Shown piece after piece: positions 41,897-43,731 of a DNA stretch of 43,731 nt. The notes under the pieces were generated by a model. The model ran no database searches and was not told the origin of the DNA. It saw only the letters and a program-made list of their open reading frames with translations. Every line of letters starts with the position of its first letter. Within the stretch, counting starts at the first letter, position 1. The DNA comes from an uncultured Porphyromonadaceae bacterium (GTDB lineage: Bacteria; Bacteroidota; Bacteroidia; Bacteroidales; Muribaculaceae), in NCBI GenBank assembly GCA_947177035.1, contig CAMWSS010000021.1, forward strand, positions 1 through 43,731, given 5' to 3'. Both the position numbers and the translations under genes were made by a program.

Positions 41897-43498
41897 ATGA
41901 GCAATATTGATTTAACTCAGTACGGTATTACCGGCACTCCCAAGGTATTCCACAACCCGTCTTGGGATCAGCTCTACATCGACGAAACCAACCCCGAACT
42001 CACCGGCTTCGAAAAAGGTCAGAAAACCGAACTCGGCGCCGTGAACGTGATGACCGGCATCTACACCGGCCGTTCACCCAAAGACAAATTCTTTGTGATG
42101 GACGACGTCAGCCGCGACACCATCTGGTGGACATCCGACGAATATAAAAACGACAACAAACCCATCACCCCCGAAACATGGAGCGTGCTGAAAAACATCG
42201 CCGACAAAGAACTCAGCGACAAGCCCCTCTATGTTGTCGACGCTTTCTGCGGCACAAACGCCGACACCCGTCTGGCCGTTCGCTTCATCGTTGAAGTTGC
42301 ATGGCAGGCCCACTTCGTGACCAACATGTTCATCCGTCCCACCAAGGAAGAGCTCGAAAACTTCAAGCCCGACTTCGTGGTGCTCAACGCCTCGAAAGCA
42401 AAAGTTGAAAACTGGAAAGAACTCGGCATCAACTCCGAAACATGCGTGGCTTTCAACCTCACCGAACGCATGCAGGTGATCATCAACACCTGGTACGGCG
42501 GCGAAATGAAAAAAGGCATGTTCTCGATCATGAACTACTACCTCCCCCTGCGCGGCATGGCATCCATGCACTGCTCGGCCAACACCGACAAACAGGGCGA
42601 AAACACCGCTATCTTCTTCGGCCTCAGCGGAACCGGCAAGACCACCCTCTCAACCGACCCCAAACGTCTGCTCATCGGCGACGACGAACATGGCTGGGAC
42701 GACAACGGCGTGTTCAACTATGAAGGCGGCTGCTATGCAAAAGTTATCAACCTCGACAAAGAAAGCGAGCCCGACATCTTCAACGCAATCCGTCGCGACG
42801 CACTGCTCGAAAACGTGACCGTCGACGCCGAAGGAAACATCAACTTCGCCGACAAGTCCGTGACCGAAAACACCCGCGTCAGCTACCCCATCGACCACAT
42901 CAACAACATCGTCAAGCCCTCTGCCGGACCTGCTGCCAAGAACGTGATCTTCCTCAGCGCCGACGCATACGGTGTGCTCCCCCCCGTGAGCATCCTCACT
43001 CCCGACCAGACCAAATACTACTTCCTGAGCGGCTACACCTCAAAACTCGCCGGAACAGAACGCGGCATCACCGAGCCCACTCCCACCTTCAGCGCATGCT
43101 TCGGCGCAGCCTTCCTGAGCCTGCACCCCACCAAGTATGCTGAAGAACTCGTCAAGAAAATGGAAAAGAGCGGCGCCAAAGCTTATCTGGTCAACACCGG
43201 CTGGAACGGCACAGGCAAGCGCATCTCCATCCGCGACACCCGTGGCATCATCGACGCAATCCTCGACGGATCTATCCTCACAGCTCCCACCAAGCAGATC
43301 CCCGTATTCGGATTCACAGTTCCCACCGAACTGCCCGGCGTTGACCCCAAGATCCTCGACCCGCGCGACACCTACACCGAGGCCGAAGAATGGAACAAAA
43401 AGGCTGCCATGCTCGCCGAGAAGTTCATCAACAACTTCAAGAAATTTGAAAACAACGAAGCCGGCCGCGCTCTCGTAGCCGCCGGTCCCGCTCTCTGA
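41897..43498 (+). CDS. pckA: Phosphoenolpyruvate carboxykinase (ATP)
   Basis: The 533-residue enzyme interconverts oxaloacetate and PEP with ATP/ADP; in gut Bacteroidales it fixes CO2 on the route to succinate. Seen are the substrate-binding '[10 protein letters not shown]' (about residue 56-65), the P-loop '[11 protein letters not shown]' (about 241-251) and the metal-binding '[20 protein letters not shown]' (about 261-280). The codons are more biased than in neighbouring genes (more ATC, AAC, CTC), as expected of a highly expressed gene. Monocistronic, with a strong promoter and terminator. Confidence 0.97.
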   Translation: MSNIDLTQYGITGTPKVFHNPSWDQLYIDETNPELTGFEKGQKTELGAVNVMTGIYTGRSPKDKFFVMDDVSRDTIWWTSDEYKNDNKPITPETWSVLKNIADKELSDKPLYVVDAFCGTNADTRLAVRFIVEVAWQAHFVTNMFIRPTKEELENFKPDFVVLNASKAKVENWKELGINSETCVAFNLTERMQVIINTWYGGEMKKGMFSIMNYYLPLRGMASMHCSANTDKQGENTAIFFGLSGTGKTTLSTDPKRLLIGDDEHGWDDNGVFNYEGGCYAKVINLDKESEPDIFNAIRRDALLENVTVDAEGNINFADKSVTENTRVSYPIDHINNIVKPSAGPAAKNVIFLSADAYGVLPPVSILTPDQTKYYFLSGYTSKLAGTERGITEPTPTFSACFGAAFLSLHPTKYAEELVKKMEKSGAKAYLVNTGWNGTGKRISIRDTRGIIDAILDGSILTAPTKQIPVFGFTVPTELPGVDPKILDPRDTYTEAEEWNKKAAMLAEKFINNFKKFENNEAGRALVAAGPAL

Positions 43499-43533
43499 TT
43501 CCCAAAAATCAGACACAGCCTGACCTAACCGAC

Positions 43534-43580
43534 ACTCCGCCATGCGGCAGCCCAAAAGGCCCGCATGGCGGAGTTCTTTT
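43534..43580 (+). terminator. Intrinsic terminator of pckA
   Basis: ACTCCGCCATGCGG (43534-43547) pairs perfectly with CCGCATGGCGGAGT (43561-43574), with a 13-nt loop, followed by TCTTTT. The remaining 150 nt to the window edge show no gene; GACCCC/GGGGTC near 43681-43714 could pair but has no clear role. Confidence 0.92.
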
Positions 43581-43731
43581 CCCCTCTGACCTCAGAAACA
43601 GAGCGGACCGGCGCCCGCAGACAAAACTGCGACACGCCGGCCCGCCCGGTTTCTGTATAATCAGTGTGCTTCTCCTCTTAGACCCCGTTCCCCAATATTT
43701 GTTAACGCTGGGGTCGCATATCTCTGAGTGA

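Noticed and set aside
43640-43731. Possible RNA gene at the right edge (GACCCC/GGGGTC pairing)
   Set aside because: The stem is short, has competing pairings, and the window ends before any boundary can be seen.
1-43731. CRISPR arrays, transposases, integrases, rRNA
   Set aside because: No regularly spaced repeats, no recognisable transposase or integrase frames and no rRNA sequence were seen.

Overview
The window looks like a chromosomal segment of a gut-type Bacteroidales bacterium, possibly Muribaculaceae; the family is an inference. The phylum is supported by repeated TTTG / ~20 bp / TAnnTTTG promoters, a SusC/SusD pair, type IX secretion (T9SS)-like C-terminal tails, an HU gene next to an RNase E/G gene, and a near absence of Shine-Dalgarno sites. 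Most coding DNA is GC-rich, with a clear AT-rich exception at about 8,950-10,490.

Layout. 1-1,650: RNase E/G (5' end only), a 29-residue bS22/AURKAIP1-like basic protein, HU and a YjjG-like HAD phosphatase, all on the minus strand. 1,649-3,255: a membrane 4Fe-4S protein overlapping thyA by 82 nt. 3,441-8,756: polysaccharide export (Wza-like lipoprotein, Wzc-like tyrosine kinase, CapD/PglF-like nucleotide-sugar dehydratase) with no glycosyltransferases. 8,837-8,907: tRNA-Gln(CTG) with its own promoter and terminator. 9,095-10,495: AT-rich islet with an LA_2272-type surface repeat protein and a 117-bp imperfect palindrome. 10,496-15,142: GNAT acetyltransferase, S9 peptidase, PhnP-like metallo-hydrolase and an overlapping MBL-like protein that lacks the metal ligands. 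15,439-21,571: SusC, SusD and a third lipoprotein. 21,686-26,999: large TPR protein, outer-membrane barrel and uracil phosphoribosyltransferase. 27,128-32,620: seven tightly packed genes (nucleotidyltransferase, CDP-alcohol phosphatidyltransferase, pdxA, ATP-grasp-like protein, PlsC/hemolysin-type acyltransferase, GtrA-family membrane protein, TrmH-family methyltransferase). 32,754-32,967: a candidate small RNA. 33,208-39,398: three secreted proteins with T9SS-like tails. 39,481-41,738: a MINPP-like histidine phosphatase and a C45-type Ntn hydrolase on the minus strand. 41,897-43,498: pckA.

The best candidate for an undescribed system is the 27,128-32,620 operon. I read it as a possible pathway for a CDP-activated polar group built into an envelope lipid or glycolipid, with housekeeping genes (pdxA, the methyltransferase) embedded. 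Other unexplained signals are the free-standing small RNA, the 117-bp palindrome beside the tRNA, the metal-ligand-free MBL protein, several promoters placed so close to start codons that the mRNAs should be leaderless, and a strong Shine-Dalgarno site in front of one acyltransferase gene. All functional calls are from reading sequence and remembered family motifs; no database search was run.
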